Assembly (NCBI RefSeq): GCF_905171765.1
Contig: NC_053390.1
Coordinates: forward strand, 508,389,444 to 508,453,443
Reading direction: 5' to 3'
Origin: Bufo bufo
Taxonomy: Eukaryota > Chordata > Amphibia > Anura > Bufonidae
DNA length: 64,000 nucleotides
Shown: positions 22,862 to 34,519 of the stretch, one piece after another
Position numbering within the stretch: the stretch's first letter is position 1
Layout of the letters: every line of letters begins with the position of its first letter
Made by a program: the position numbers and the translations under genes
Notes under the pieces: model-generated
What the model saw: only the letters and a program-made list of their open reading frames with translations
Told to the model about the DNA's origin: nothing
Databases searched by the model: none

Positions 22862-25285
22862 TTAACCTCTTCACGACCGCAATCTGTATATATACGTGAT
22901 AGCTGCACATGCCCCGTGCAGCTACCACGTGTATAGACGTCATGGCAGCTCTTTAATCCAAGCGCTGCAAAGCTTCTGCCCCTGCCCTGCTGCTGTCACG
23001 GACAGCATACAGTCTAGTTATGCCAGCAAGGGGCCAGAGTGGCCCCTTGCCGGCAATCGATCCGATTGGTTAGTCTGTGCAGACTAACCAATCGGATCGT
23101 GGCAGTGTTAAAATGCCGGTTTCAGGCTCTGATCTGCGCTCTGCACATCAGAGCCTGAAAGCAGATAGTGTTCCTCATGCCCCTCCAAGCCCTTAGTGCC
23201 CCTCTGTGCCCCGACGATCTGTGCCCCTCTCCTGCGCTGATGGCATGCGGTCCGCCCCCTGCATTAATTTTCTAGCCGCCCCTCCTGCCCCAGCCTTCCT
23301 CGATATTGTGGGCAGCCTCCCGAACCCCCCCCCCCTTTCCAGCGCTGCCCCCCCCCGATCCCCCTGCTGTGTGCGATGGCGGCAGCTCCATTACTGAGCC
23401 GCCGCCATCAGCAGAGAGAGCTCTATGCTGACACTCTCCTGTAACCCCTATAGATGCCGCGGTTGCGGCATCCATGGGGTTAACAGAGGGAGGGAGCTCC
23501 CTCTCTCCACCATCGGGGCTGCAGCGCTGTGATTGCAGCACCCGATGGTTGCCATGGCAACCGGACGTTTTGCAAAAGCGTCCGATTGCCATGGCAAAGG
23601 CGTCCAGTGCTGCCACCTACAGGCAATCTGGAAGTACTATACTTTGGAATGCAAGAGCGTTGCAAAGTATAGTACAACTATCAGCCCCTCTGGATCTTCA
23701 AGATCCAAGAGGGAACTGATAAAAAAAAAAAGTGAAAATAATAAAAGTAAAAATAAATAAATAAAAATGTAAAATTAGAAAAAAGAAAAATTGCCTTTTC
23801 CTATAAAAAAATGAAAAAATAAAAACACACATATTAGGTGTCACCGCGTCCGTAACGACCATCTCTATAAATATATCACATGATAGACCCCGTCCGATAA
23901 ACACCATAAAAATTAAATAAAAAAAACAGTGCCCAACAAGCTATTTTTGTCACCTTACATCACAAAAAGTGCAACAGCAAGCGATCAAAAAGGCTTATGA
24001 CCCCCAAAATAGTACCAATCAAACCGTCACCTCGTCCCGCAAAAAATTATACCCTATTTAAGACAATCGCCCAAAAAATAAAAAAGCTATGGCTCTCAGA
24101 CTATAAAGACAGTAAAACATCATTTTCTGGGTTTCAAAAATGCTATTATTGTGTAAAACTTAAATAAATAAGAAAAAGTATACATATTAGGTATTGCCAC
24201 GTCCGTAACGATCTTCTCTATAAAACTATCACATGACCTAACTCCTCAGATGAACGCTATAAAAATAAATAAATGAAAATTGTTCCAAAACAGCCAATTT
24301 TTGGGTCACCTTGCCCCATAAAGTGTAATAATGAATGATCAAAAAATCCTATGTACCCAAAAATGGTACCAATAAAAACCTCAACACTTTCTGCAAAAAA
24401 CGAGCCCCTGCACAAGACGATCGGCACAAAAATAAAAAACATATGGCGTTCAGAAAACCAATCCAGCACAATCTACCTTCCAAAAACCGTATGGCATTCC
24501 TTTCCTTCTGCGCCCTGCCGTGTGCCCGTACAGCAGTTTACGACCACATGTGGGGTGTTTCTGTAAACCGCGGAATCAGGGTAATAAATATTGAGTTTTG
24601 TTTGGCTGTTAACTCTCAATGTGTTAAAGAAAAAAAAATTATAAAATGGAAAATCTGCCAAAAAAGTGAAATTTAGAAATTTCATCTCCATTTTCCTTTA
24701 ATTCTTGTGGAACACCTAAAGGGTTAACAAAGTTTTTAAAATCAGTTTTGAGTAACTTGAGGGGTGTAGTTTCTACAATGGGGTCATTTATGGGGGTTTC
24801 CACTATGTAGGCCCCACAAAGTGACTTCAGACCTGAACTGGTCCTTAAAAAGTGGGTTTTGGAAATTTTCTTAAAAATTGTAAGAATGGCTTCTAAACTT
24901 CTAAGCCTTCTAACGTCCTAAAAAAATAAAATGACATTTCCAAAATGATGCAAACATAAAGTAGACATATGGGGAATGTTAAGTAATAAATATTTTATTA
25001 GGTATGACTTTCTGTTTTAGAAGCAGAGAAATTGAAATTTGGAAAATTGTGAATTTTTCCAAATTTCTGGTAAATTTGGGATTTTTTCATAAATAAAGGT
25101 GAAATATATTGACTCAAATATATGACTATCATGAAGTACAATGTGTCACGAGAAAACAATCTCAGAATGGTGTGGATAAGTAAAAGTGTTCCAAAGCTAT
25201 TACCACATAAAGTGACACATGTCAGATTTGTAAATTTTGACCTGGACACTGGGGCATCAATGACCCTTGGTCATGAAAGGGTTAA
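22862..25285. mobile_element. piggyBac-like non-autonomous element, 2.4 kb
   Basis: TTAA at both ends, with termini TTAACCTCTTCACGACC and GGTCATGAAAGGGTTAA inverted. Near the left end is a near-palindrome around GTGCAGC/GCTGCAC (22904-22922). The AT-rich right half holds the motifs ATATTAGG...GCCACGTCCGTAACG, TTTACGACCACATGTGGGG and GGGTTTCCACTATGTAG, shared with the transposase-bearing element at 48260. No transposase remains. Confidence 0.75.
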
Positions 25286-25313
25286 AACAAAACCAAGATT
25301 GAGGCTCTAGCTC

Positions 25314-25498
25314 AGGGTTTCTCAACTCTGGTCCTCGGGACCCACCTACCGGTCAGGATTTGAGAATATCCCACAGAATGAATACCTGTGGTAAATCCTG
25401 ATGCATGGACACTAATTATATCAACACCTCAATACTAAGGAAATCCTGAAAACATGACTGGTAGGTGGGTTCCGAGGACCGGAGTAGAGAAACCCTGT
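25314..25498. mobile_element. Small hAT-type MITE with perfect 8-bp duplication
   Basis: Ends AGGGTTTCTCAACTCTGGTCC and GGACCGGAGTAGAGAAACCCTGT are inverted; TCTAGCTC is duplicated at 25306-25313 and 25499-25506. 185 bp, non-coding. Confidence 0.85.
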
Positions 25499-26012
25499 TC
25501 TAGCTCAACCCAATTTCTAAGTGCTCTAACTTGCATCTTCCCTTTTTCCCCCAGAAAAGAACAGTGCCTAATGTTTACTGATGCAATGACGCAGACTTTT
25601 ACTAGCATCCGTATCACAGCACTAAATACACCACAAACATTCATAAAGTTTACTTTTTGCACTGCCCCTATCCTGTCCTTACCTGATTTATAGAGTAAAA
25701 TATACAGACTGCTTCACTAGAAAAAGCCGTTGCACGATGCAGTAATAGCGATAACAATTAGCACTAGTGAAAAATACTGTATCTAATATAGTTATGACAG
25801 ATGGAAAAAATTTATGGCCACCTAGTCTAAAAACTGCACAGGTCTTCCTGGCGGCGATGAGAAGGAGCACTGCAACTTGTCTCGCAAAAAATAAGACCTG
25901 ATATGGCTACCTCAACAGAAAAATAAAAAAAGTAATAGTTCTTGGAATGAAACAATGAAAAAATTGCTTGGTCTCGAAGGCCCAAAACAGGCTGTTCACT
26001 AAAGCCTCATGC

Positions 26013-26155
26013 AGACGTCCGTGGAACACGGTCCGTGAGATACCGGACTGGCATTACAGGAGCGCACGGCGTCATAGCAACCAATGACGCAGTGCGCTCC
26101 TGCAATGCCAGTCCGGTATCTCACGGACAGTGTTCCACGGACATCTGCATGAGGC
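26013..26155. mobile_element. 143-bp near-perfect palindromic MITE
   Basis: GCCTCATGCAGACGTCCGTGG pairs with CCACGGACATCTGCATGAGGC and the pairing continues to the centre, where ACTGGCATTACAGGAGCGCA meets its mirror. Arms are about 65 bp with few mismatches. Confidence 0.85.
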
Positions 26156-26410
26156 TTAAGGGGTTAAGAGCAGAAGCTCTTGTTGATGTACACACATGTG
26201 GTATATATGATTACATTTACACTGTTTGTATGTGTAAACTTCTGCTTGGATGTGCCTTTTAGGTTCAAATGTTTGTTCTGATGCATTTTTTTTGGTAATT
26301 TGTCATGAAGGTGCACATGGTTGTCAATAGCCCGTCTAGGCAACTGCAATCATCAGGTTGTTTGATTTCTGGAAATATACAGGTTTGGGGTGCATTTCTG
26401 CAGAATTGTA

Positions 26411-26850
26411 AGGCTACTTTCACACTTGCAGCAGAGTGATCCGGCAAGCAGTTCCATCGCAGCAAAACGTATGCCAACTGGTGGCATTGGTAAGACTGAT
26501 AAGGATCCTGATCAGTCAGAAAAATGCATTCAAATGCCGGATCTGTCTTTCCGGTGTCATCCGGCAAAACGGATCCAGCATCTATTTTTTCCACCTTTTT
26601 TGCGCAGACCGGAAGGATGGATCCGGCATTCAGGCAAGTCTTCAGTTTTTTAGGCCAGTGATAAAACCGCAGCATGCTGGGGTTTTATCTTTGTCCTGAT
26701 CAGTCAAAAAGACTGAACTGAAGACATCCTGAACGGATTGCTCTCCATTCAGAATGCATGGAGATAAAACTGATCAGTTCTTTTCCGGTATAGAGCCCCT
26801 AGGATGGAACTCTATGCCGGAAAAGAAAAACGCAAGTGTGAAAGTACCCT
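26411..26850. mobile_element. MITE, CTTTCACAC family
   Basis: Ends AGGCTACTTTCACACTTGC and GCAAGTGTGAAAGTACCCT are inverted, with ATCCGGCA motifs and mirrored CTGATCAG blocks inside. Closest in style to the copy at 230-782. Confidence 0.75.
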
Positions 26851-27408
26851 AATCCCTGTATTTTATACAGGATTTTTGGTCTTTCCAGTTCTGGTGATTT
26901 TATTAACATATGTGCATGTAAATTTAGTCCTATGGCAACATTCACACTTCCATTTTCCAGCAGGGAACAGACTACCAGAGTTTACCACATCCGGCATAGC
27001 CAGATCTCCTTTGACTATAATGAGATCTGGCTGCTTTCCGGCATAAATGCAGGCATTTATGTGGGAAAGCGGCTGGGTCCCCGACAGATCCCATTATAGT
27101 CGATGGGGATCCAGGGGTTCGAGGCAGTATCCGGTTATGCTGTATCCGGTAAACCCTTGAGGTGTGTTCTTTGTAAATGGACATGTGAACATAGCTCGAG
27201 TGTTATGTACATGCTCTGCACATACTGAATGCTTATTTTTAAGAGGTGTGCTCTGATATCAAAGTTTTGAAAAAAAATTACACTTTGCCGCAAAGATGCA
27301 TAAAAGTGTTTGTGTGTATAAAGTGCTGAGTGACATTTTGAGAATGTCAGGTATCTTTCAGAAAATATATGGGTATGTGGGGGTTAATATAATTTTTTTA
27401 TTTTGTAA

Positions 27409-27700
27409 GGCTCCATTCAGACATCCGCAAATGGGTCCGCATCTGTTCCGCAATATCAGGAATGGGTGCGGACCCATTAATTTTAAATGGCGCAGAACGG
27501 GATGCGGAGAGCACACTATGTGCTCTCTGCCTCCGCATTTCCGGAGCACGGCCCCGAACTTCCGGACCGCGGCTCCGCAAAAAAATAGAACATGTTCTAT
27601 TCTTGTCCGCAATTGCGGACAAGAATAGGCAGTTCTATGGGGGGTGCCGGCCGGGTGTATTGCGGATCCGCAATACACCACGCACGTGTGAATGGACCCT
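27409..27700. mobile_element. MITE, CCATTCAGAC-type ends
   Basis: Ends GGCTCCATTCAGACATCCG and ACGTGTGAATGGACCCT are imperfect inverted copies. The interior has TCCGCAAT blocks in both orientations and an AATAGAACATGTTCTATT palindrome. Confidence 0.7.
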
Positions 27701-27830
27701 GATTCTGTAAAAAAAAAAAATTGTATATGTCAAAACTGTGAAAACTGCCCTGGTCACCAGATGTGCAAAATGTCCAAACACCCCTGGCAGCAAAAGGGTT
27801 AATCATGAAGCAAAGGGCAGTTAAAATTAT

Positions 27831-28593
27831 GCTACCCTGTTTCCCCGAAAATAAGACAGTGTCTTATATTAATTTTTGCTCCCAAAAATGTGCTAGGTCT
27901 TATTTTCAGGGGATGTCTTATTTTCCATGACACAGGGGGATCAGAGGGGGGAATCAAAATGGCACAAGAGAATCAGAGGGGAGGGGGATTACTATTTTAC
28001 GGTAGTACCCCCTTCTGATCCTCCTGTGTCATTTTGATTCCCACCTCTGATCCCCCTGTGTCATTTTAAGTGATCCCACGCCCCTGTGCCAGTGGACAGT
28101 GGATTATTTAGTCTCTCTCCCCCCTCCCACCTTCACCAGACATCCCCCACTACTTTATCAAACATTTCCCCCCCACCACCTCAGTCACCCCTGTGTGTCT
28201 GTGCCAGCCAGATTCCACACAATGTGCCCAGCTCCTGCCCCGTGCGACTCACTGTCTAATCGCGAGTCAGCCAGATTCCGTCAGGGCAGAGCGAGCAGCA
28301 GGCGGCAGCTTCTCCTGGCGGCAGCGCAGGCTCTCTGATTTAAAGAGACCTCGCACTGCCTGAACAGCTCTGGATGCGCTGCGGCCAATCAGTGAGCTGC
28401 GCGGCGGCAGCCGCCGCTACAGTCCAGAGGATTCAGACGCCCTACGGTAGCGTCAGGGGCCTTATATTCTGGCGGGGCCTTATTATCGGGGAGGCCTTAT
28501 TTTCGGGGGGATGCCTTATATTACAGGGATAGGCAAAACTAGAGGTAGGTCTTATTTTCGGGGGATGTCTTATTTTCGGGGAAAGACGGTAGC
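27831..28593. mobile_element. hAT-type element with CCCCGAAAATAAGAC ends
   Basis: Left end CTACCCTGTTTCCCCGAAAA and right end TTTTCGGGGAAAGACGGTAG are inverted. CTTATTTTCGGGGG-type blocks repeat near the right end. The interior is GC-rich around 28200-28450 and has no transposase. The left end resembles a class of vertebrate non-autonomous hAT elements; a target duplication is not clear. Confidence 0.65.
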
Positions 28594-28629
28594 AACATAT
28601 TTTTAGGAAACATTGGTCAACCGTGTTTT

Positions 28630-29732
28630 ATTAGCCCTTTCACGCCCAGCGTCATACATGTACAGTGCTGGGCGGGTGTTTAAAGATGGCGCCCGTTACG
28701 GACGCCATAGCCGCGGATGGCCGCCTGCTTCTTTTAGCAGACACCCGCGGCTCATGTCCGCAACAGGCAGTAATGCTGATCGTGGACATTTAAAGGGAAC
28801 CTGTCACCAGGATTTTGTGCATAGAGCTGGGGACATGGGCTGCTAGATGGCCGCTAGCACATCTGCAATACCCAGTCCCCATAGCTCTGTGTGCTTTTAT
28901 TGTGTTAAAAAACCGTTTTGATCCATATGCAAAGGAACCTGATATGAGTCCTGTGTCCGGAGATGAGTCAAGCGGAAAGGAGCCCAGCACCGCCCCGCGT
29001 CCTCCGAATCTCCTCCTTGCTGGCTGACGTCACAGAGCTGGAGCGCCGAAATCTTGCGATGCGCGAGCTAGCGCATGCGCAGTGTCGGCATCATGTTCAT
29101 TCCCTGTGCTGGCATCAGCGCAGGGAACGAACTACGCATGAGCTAGCTCGCGCATCGCGAGATTTCGGCGCTCCAGCTCTGTGATGTCAGCCAGCAAGGA
29201 GGAGATTCGGAGGACGCGGGGCGGTGCTGGGCTCCTTTCCGCTTGACTCATCTCCGGACACAGGACTCATATCAGGTTCCTTTGCATATGGATCAAAACG
29301 GTTTTTTAACACAATAAAAGCACACAGAGCTATGGGGACTGGGTATTGCAGATGTGCTAGCGGCCATCTAGCAGCCCATGTCCGCCCCTCTATGCACAAA
29401 ATCCTGGTGACAGGTTCCCTTTAACCACTTCGATTCCGTGATCAATCCGGACCACGGCATCTGAGTGCTCTGAAACCGAAAGTGCGCACTTTCGGTTGAG
29501 TTACGCTCCCCCGTGTGGCGATCGGAGGAGCCGGAGCTTGCGTGCAGCAGCCCCTGTCTTTGGGAATGACAGGAGGCTGCTACATAGTATTTCCTATGGA
29601 GCCCTTGCCTGTAATAGGGCTCCATAGGAAAGTAGTAAAATCATCATAGATTCCAATGCAAGTGCATTGGAATCTATGATAATAACAATCAGATGACTGA
29701 TTGTTTTATTCCCTATGGGTACTATAAAAAAA

Positions 29733-29770
<38 letters not shown>

Positions 29771-30130
29771 TTTTAAAAAAACATAAAAATTCTAATCACC
29801 TCCCTTTTCCCAAAATAAAAAAACAAAAAAAAAAAATACACATCATGGGTGTCGCAATGTGTGAAAACGCCCATAGTATAAAAATATATTCCCCATACGG
29901 CAAACAACAGAACGGAAAAAAGTGTTCAAATGGCCGATTTGCCGTGTTTGGTCGCTTCATTTTCTATAAAATATTAAATAAAGTGATTAAAAAGTCATAC
30001 ACACCCCAGAATGGTATCAATGAAAAGTTCAGATCGCCCGCAAAAAATGAGCCCCCATAGAGCTCCATAAACATAATTACAAAAAAGTTATAGGGGTCAA
30101 AATATGCCAACAAAAAAAATAGTTGATGAC
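28630..30130. mobile_element. piggyBac-like non-autonomous element, split by a TTAA insertion
   Basis: Left part starts TTAGCCCTTTCACGCCCAGC with a hairpin (CGCCCAGC...GCTGGGCG, 28646-28673). It continues after an inserted element as CCACTTCGATTCCGTGATCA, then long poly-A and AT-rich sequence with piggyBac-like landmarks (GTGTCGCAATG, AAATGAGCCCCCATA). The right end is obscured at about 30118-30141 by the terminus of another element (TGATGACAGGTTCCCTTTAA). Confidence 0.55.
28790..29424. mobile_element. TTAA-flanked palindrome with ~300-bp arms
   Basis: TTAA at both edges; the left arm from AAAGGGAACCTGTCACCAGG is mirrored on the right up to CCTGGTGACAGGTTCCCTTT. Pairing runs through almost the entire element, including GGCGCTCCAGCTCTGTGA near the centre (~29100). 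Both arms therefore encode the same meaningless 70-codon frame on opposite strands. It interrupts the element at 28630-30130. Confidence 0.92.
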
Positions 30131-30139
30131 AGGTTCCCT

Positions 30140-32545
30140 TTAACCCCTTAACAACCCAGGACGAGAATGCTCGTCCTCAATTGCCAGCACTTAGCGCTAA
30201 AGGACGAGCGTTCTCGTCCTGCAGTCGTTCCTCCCCCCGCGTGCAGTCCCCCGGTCAGCAGCAGAGATCCGGCGGTTACTGACAGCCGGATCCCTGCTGC
30301 ATCCACCAGCATCGGCGATAACGCAGATGCTGGTGGATTAACCCCTCATATGCCGCAGTCAGCGCTGACCGCGGCATATGGGAGGTTTGCGCTCCCTCGC
30401 CTCATACATCGGGTCCCCGCGCTGCTGTGGCGGGGACTCGATGGTTGCCATGGCAGCCCCAAGCCATTCCAAGGCTTGGGGCCTGTCATGTAAGGAAGCC
30501 TAAGAGGCCCAGCCCCCAGGCTGGGTCTCCTAGGCAACTGTTAGCATCTTACAGTGTAAGACAATAACAGTTCAATACAGCACAATACAGATGTATTGTG
30601 TTGTATTGAAACAAGGATCAGACCCCGTCTCATAGTGGGACAAAAAAATAAAGTGAAAAAAAAAAAGTTCATAAAATTAAAGTTTAAAAAATAATAATAA
30701 TAAAAAAAAAAAAAGCGTCCTTTTCCAAAAATAAAGTAAAAATAAATCGGGAAAAGACATAGACATATTAGGTATCGTCACGTCCATATCGACCAGCTCT
30801 ATAAACTTATCACATGACCTAACCCCTCAGATGAACACCGTAAAAAATAAATACTGTGCTAAATAAACCATTTTTTGTCACCTTACATCACAAAAAGTAC
30901 AACAGCAAGCGATCAAAAAGGCGTACGCCCACCAAAATAGTACCAATCTAACCGTCACCTCATCCCGCAAAAGATTAGCCCCTACCTGAGATAATCGCCC
31001 AAAAAATAAAAAAAAACTATGGTTCAGAATATAGAGACACTAAAACATCATTTTTTTGTTTTAAAAAAGCAGTTATTCTGTAAAACTTACATAAATTTAA
31101 AAAAAGTATACATATTAGGTATCGCTGCATCCGTATTGACCGGCTCTATAAAAATATCACATGATCTAACCCCTGAGGTGAACACCGTAAAAAAATAAAA
31201 ACTGTAAAAAAAGCCATTTTTTGTCATCTTACATAACAAAAAGTTTAATAGCAAGCGATCAAAAAGTCATATGCACCCCAAAATAGTGCCAATCAAACTG
31301 CAAAAAACGAGACCCTACCTAAGATAATCGCCCAAAAACTTAAACTATGGCTCTCAGACTATGGAGACACTAAAACATGATTTTTTTTTTGTTTCAAAAA
31401 TGAAATCATTGTGTAAAACTTACATAAATAAAAAAAATTGTATGCATATTAGGTATCGCCGCGTCCGTGACAACCTGCTCTATAAAAATACCACATGATC
31501 TAACCTGTCAGATGAATGTTGTAAATAACACACAAAAAAAAATAAAAAATGGTGCCAAAAAATCTATTTCTTGTTACCTTGCCTCACAAAAAGTGTAATA
31601 CAGAGCAACCAAAAATTATATGTACTCTAAACTAGTACCAACAAAACTTCCACCCTATCCTGTAGTTTCTAAAATGGGGTCACTTTTTGGAGTTTCTACT
31701 CTAGGGGTGCATCAGGGGGCTTCAAATGGGACATGGTGTAAAAAAAAAAAAAAGTCTAGCAAAATCTGCCTTCCAAAAAACGTTTGGCATTCCTTTCCTT
31801 CTGCGCCCTGCCGTGTGCCCGTACAGCAGTTTACGACCACATATGGGGTGTTTCTGTAAACTACAGAATCAGGGCCATAAATATTGAGTTTTGTTTGGCT
31901 GTTAACCCTTGCTTTGTAACTGGAAAAAAAATATTAAAATGGAAAATCTGCCAAAAGTGTGAAATTTTTAAACTGTATCTCTATTTTCCATTAATTCTTG
32001 TGGAACACCTAAAGGGTTAACAACGTTTGTAAAATCAGTTTTGAATACCTTGAGTGGTGTAGTTTCTAGAATGGAGTCATTTTTTGGGTGGTTTTTATCA
32101 TGTAAGCTTCACAAAGTGACTTCAGACCTGAACTGGTCCTTAAAAAGTTGGTTTTTGAAAATTTCTGAGAAATTTCAGGATTTACTTCTAAACTTCTAAG
32201 CCTTGTAACGTCCCCCAAAAATAAAATGTCATTCCCAAAATGATCCTAACATGAAGAAGACATATGGGAAATGTAAAGTAATAACTATTTTTGTAGGTAT
32301 TAATATGTATTATAGAAGTAGAGAAATTGAAACATGGGCAAATTTTGTATTTATTTTATAAATAAAAATGATTTTTTTTTAACTCTATTTTACCAGTGTC
32401 ATGAAGTACAATATGTGACGAAAAAAAACAATCTCAGAATGGCCTGGATAAGTCAAAGCGTTTTAAAGTTATCACCACATAAAGTGACACTGGTCAGATT
32501 TGCAAAAAATGGCCTGGTCCTGAAGGTGAAAATACTTGGTCTTGA
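30140..32545. mobile_element. piggyBac-like non-autonomous element, ~2.4 kb
   Basis: Starts TTAACCCCTTAACAACCC. Just inside are two palindromes, AGGACGAGAATGCTCGTCCT (30158-30177) and AGGACGAGCGTTCTCGTCCT (30201-30220). The AT-rich remainder has repeated blocks containing ATATTAGGTATCGC and a TTTACGACCACATATGGGG segment shared with the elements at 22862 and 48260. The right end is degenerate. Confidence 0.7.
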
Positions 32546-33299
32546 CTTTTTATTAAGCCCTTCCTGCAGAAAGTAAAATTAAAGGCATATCTGGGGGTAA
32601 GGATAGATCCAAGTCTGATCTGGAAAAACTGATAAAGGCTTTCCAGATTCTCACATATATATTAGAAGTAATCTTTTTTTCTGCTAGCCAGAAGTGTATC
32701 CTCTACTTTAAATAATGGCCTCCCGGCAAGGTCCTCAGAGGAAGAATCTGAATCTTCTATTTAGCCTTCTTACTCCCAATCGGACTCAGTAGAGTTCGAT
32801 TCCACAACCTCCCAGGCTGTGAGCTCTGCGATGCGATTGGCCAGCGCTACAGCCTAGGAGAAGGAGACGCCCGCAGAACAAGGGCAGACTCCTCCTACTA
32901 TAACCAAGTGCCCGAACATACCGGAGGACATAACGGGAGAACGTAGCGGCGCCCAGGGATAATAGTGAGTGCAGTGAGATCCCTGGGCGCCGCTGTATAT
33001 GTCATGATACTTAGTTCACAATGTCAGGACCGGTGAAAGGTCCTCTTTAACTCTTCTGCCCAAGCTGAGCTTGGGCAGAAAGTGGAGGGGGAAAACTGCT
33101 TTAGCTGCTGCCATCTCCTGAATGGTAGCAGCTAGGAGCATGCAACTGGTCTTGTTTGAAAGCTGGCATTACAAAACTGAAATAACAGCAAAAGTCCAAG
33201 CTAAACGGGACAAGTCACTGTTAAAAATTGAGTTGGGAATAATCGCGGGTAAAACAGGCTTTCAATTTCAGCTGCATTCACTGCTTCCCGATTTCTGAA

Positions 33300-33624
33300 G
33301 CCTCATGCACACGACCGTTGTTTTGGTCCGCATCCGAGCCGCAATTTTTTGTGGCTTGGATGCAGACCCATTCACTTCAATGGGGCCGCAAAAGATGCGG
33401 ACAGCACTCCGTGTGCTGTCCGCATCCGTTGCTCCGTTCCATGGCACCACAAAAAAAATATAACCTGTCCTATTCTTGTCCGTTTTGCGGACAAGAATAG
33501 TCAGTTATATCAATGGCTGTCCGTGCCGTTCCGCAAATTGAAGAACGCACACGGATGCCATCCGTGTTTTGCGGATCCGCAATTTGCAGACTGCAAAACA
33601 CACAACGGTCGTGTGCATGATGCC
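33300..33624. mobile_element. MITE, GCACACGACCG family
   Basis: Ends GCCTCATGCACACGACCGTTG and CAACGGTCGTGTGCATGATGCC are inverted over about 20 bp. The interior ATGCGGACAGCAC blocks are mirrored in the copy at 14208. Confidence 0.85.
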
Positions 33625-34519
33625 TAACAGTGATATCTTCCCATGTACTGAAGATATTGCTGTCATTCTGATATTGTCTGAAAGCTTGGAATGCCAGCTA
33701 CCAAACAATACAAATGTCTAGCTGGTACCAAACTAGAGATATGAGCAGTTAAAGCATGAGTATGAGGGAGCAGTTGCAGAGCTGACAGCCTGCAGGAAGG
33801 AAGGAAAAATAGTAAAACTATATAGCAATGTGGCGTTATCAGCGTACTGACCCACATAATAAAATTATGTTATTTTTACCACACAGTGAACGCCGTAAAT
33901 AAACCTACAACTAATCCAGCAAAATAAAAATATACATTTTGGAAGAAAAAATGAAAAAGTTATGACTGCTAGAACACAAAGGGAGGGAAATATTATTGGT
34001 CCTTAATGCTAAAATGAATTGTCATCAAGGGGTTCAAAATGCAATAGTGTCCCATGAGTTGTGCGCCAACAAGAGTTACTGCAGACACATTAAAAATCTA
34101 CAATACAAAACAGTTACATTTTTGGAGGGTTTTTCCAATTTTAACATGACTGTTAGGAAGTTATGGGGAAAGGGGGTATCTACGGGGGGGGAAAAGCAGT
34201 GGTGAAGTGGTGCTCCGAGGAGTTAGGTCCGCCCTATAGTGCTCAGACCACTTAATTAGTATATGAAAGCGCATATTTCTTTACGACTGAGGGATTGTTT
34301 AACTCAGCATAATCAACACTAGAAGGCAGTATGCCTGGTTTACCACGGTTGCTCATGAGGACACATGCTCTTTAACACATATTAAGATGTATTTGTAACT
34401 GGAAGCACACATGCATCATGTGGTATAGTTTAAACCGTTAGGCCCCTTTCACACGAGCGAGTTTTCCGCGCAGGTGCAATGCGTGACGTTAATGCATAGC
34501 AGCCGCACTGAATCCTGAC

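Noticed and set aside
28815..29399. Two identical 70-residue proteins on opposite strands
   Set aside because: They are the same frame read from the two arms of a palindromic transposon, not a conserved gene.
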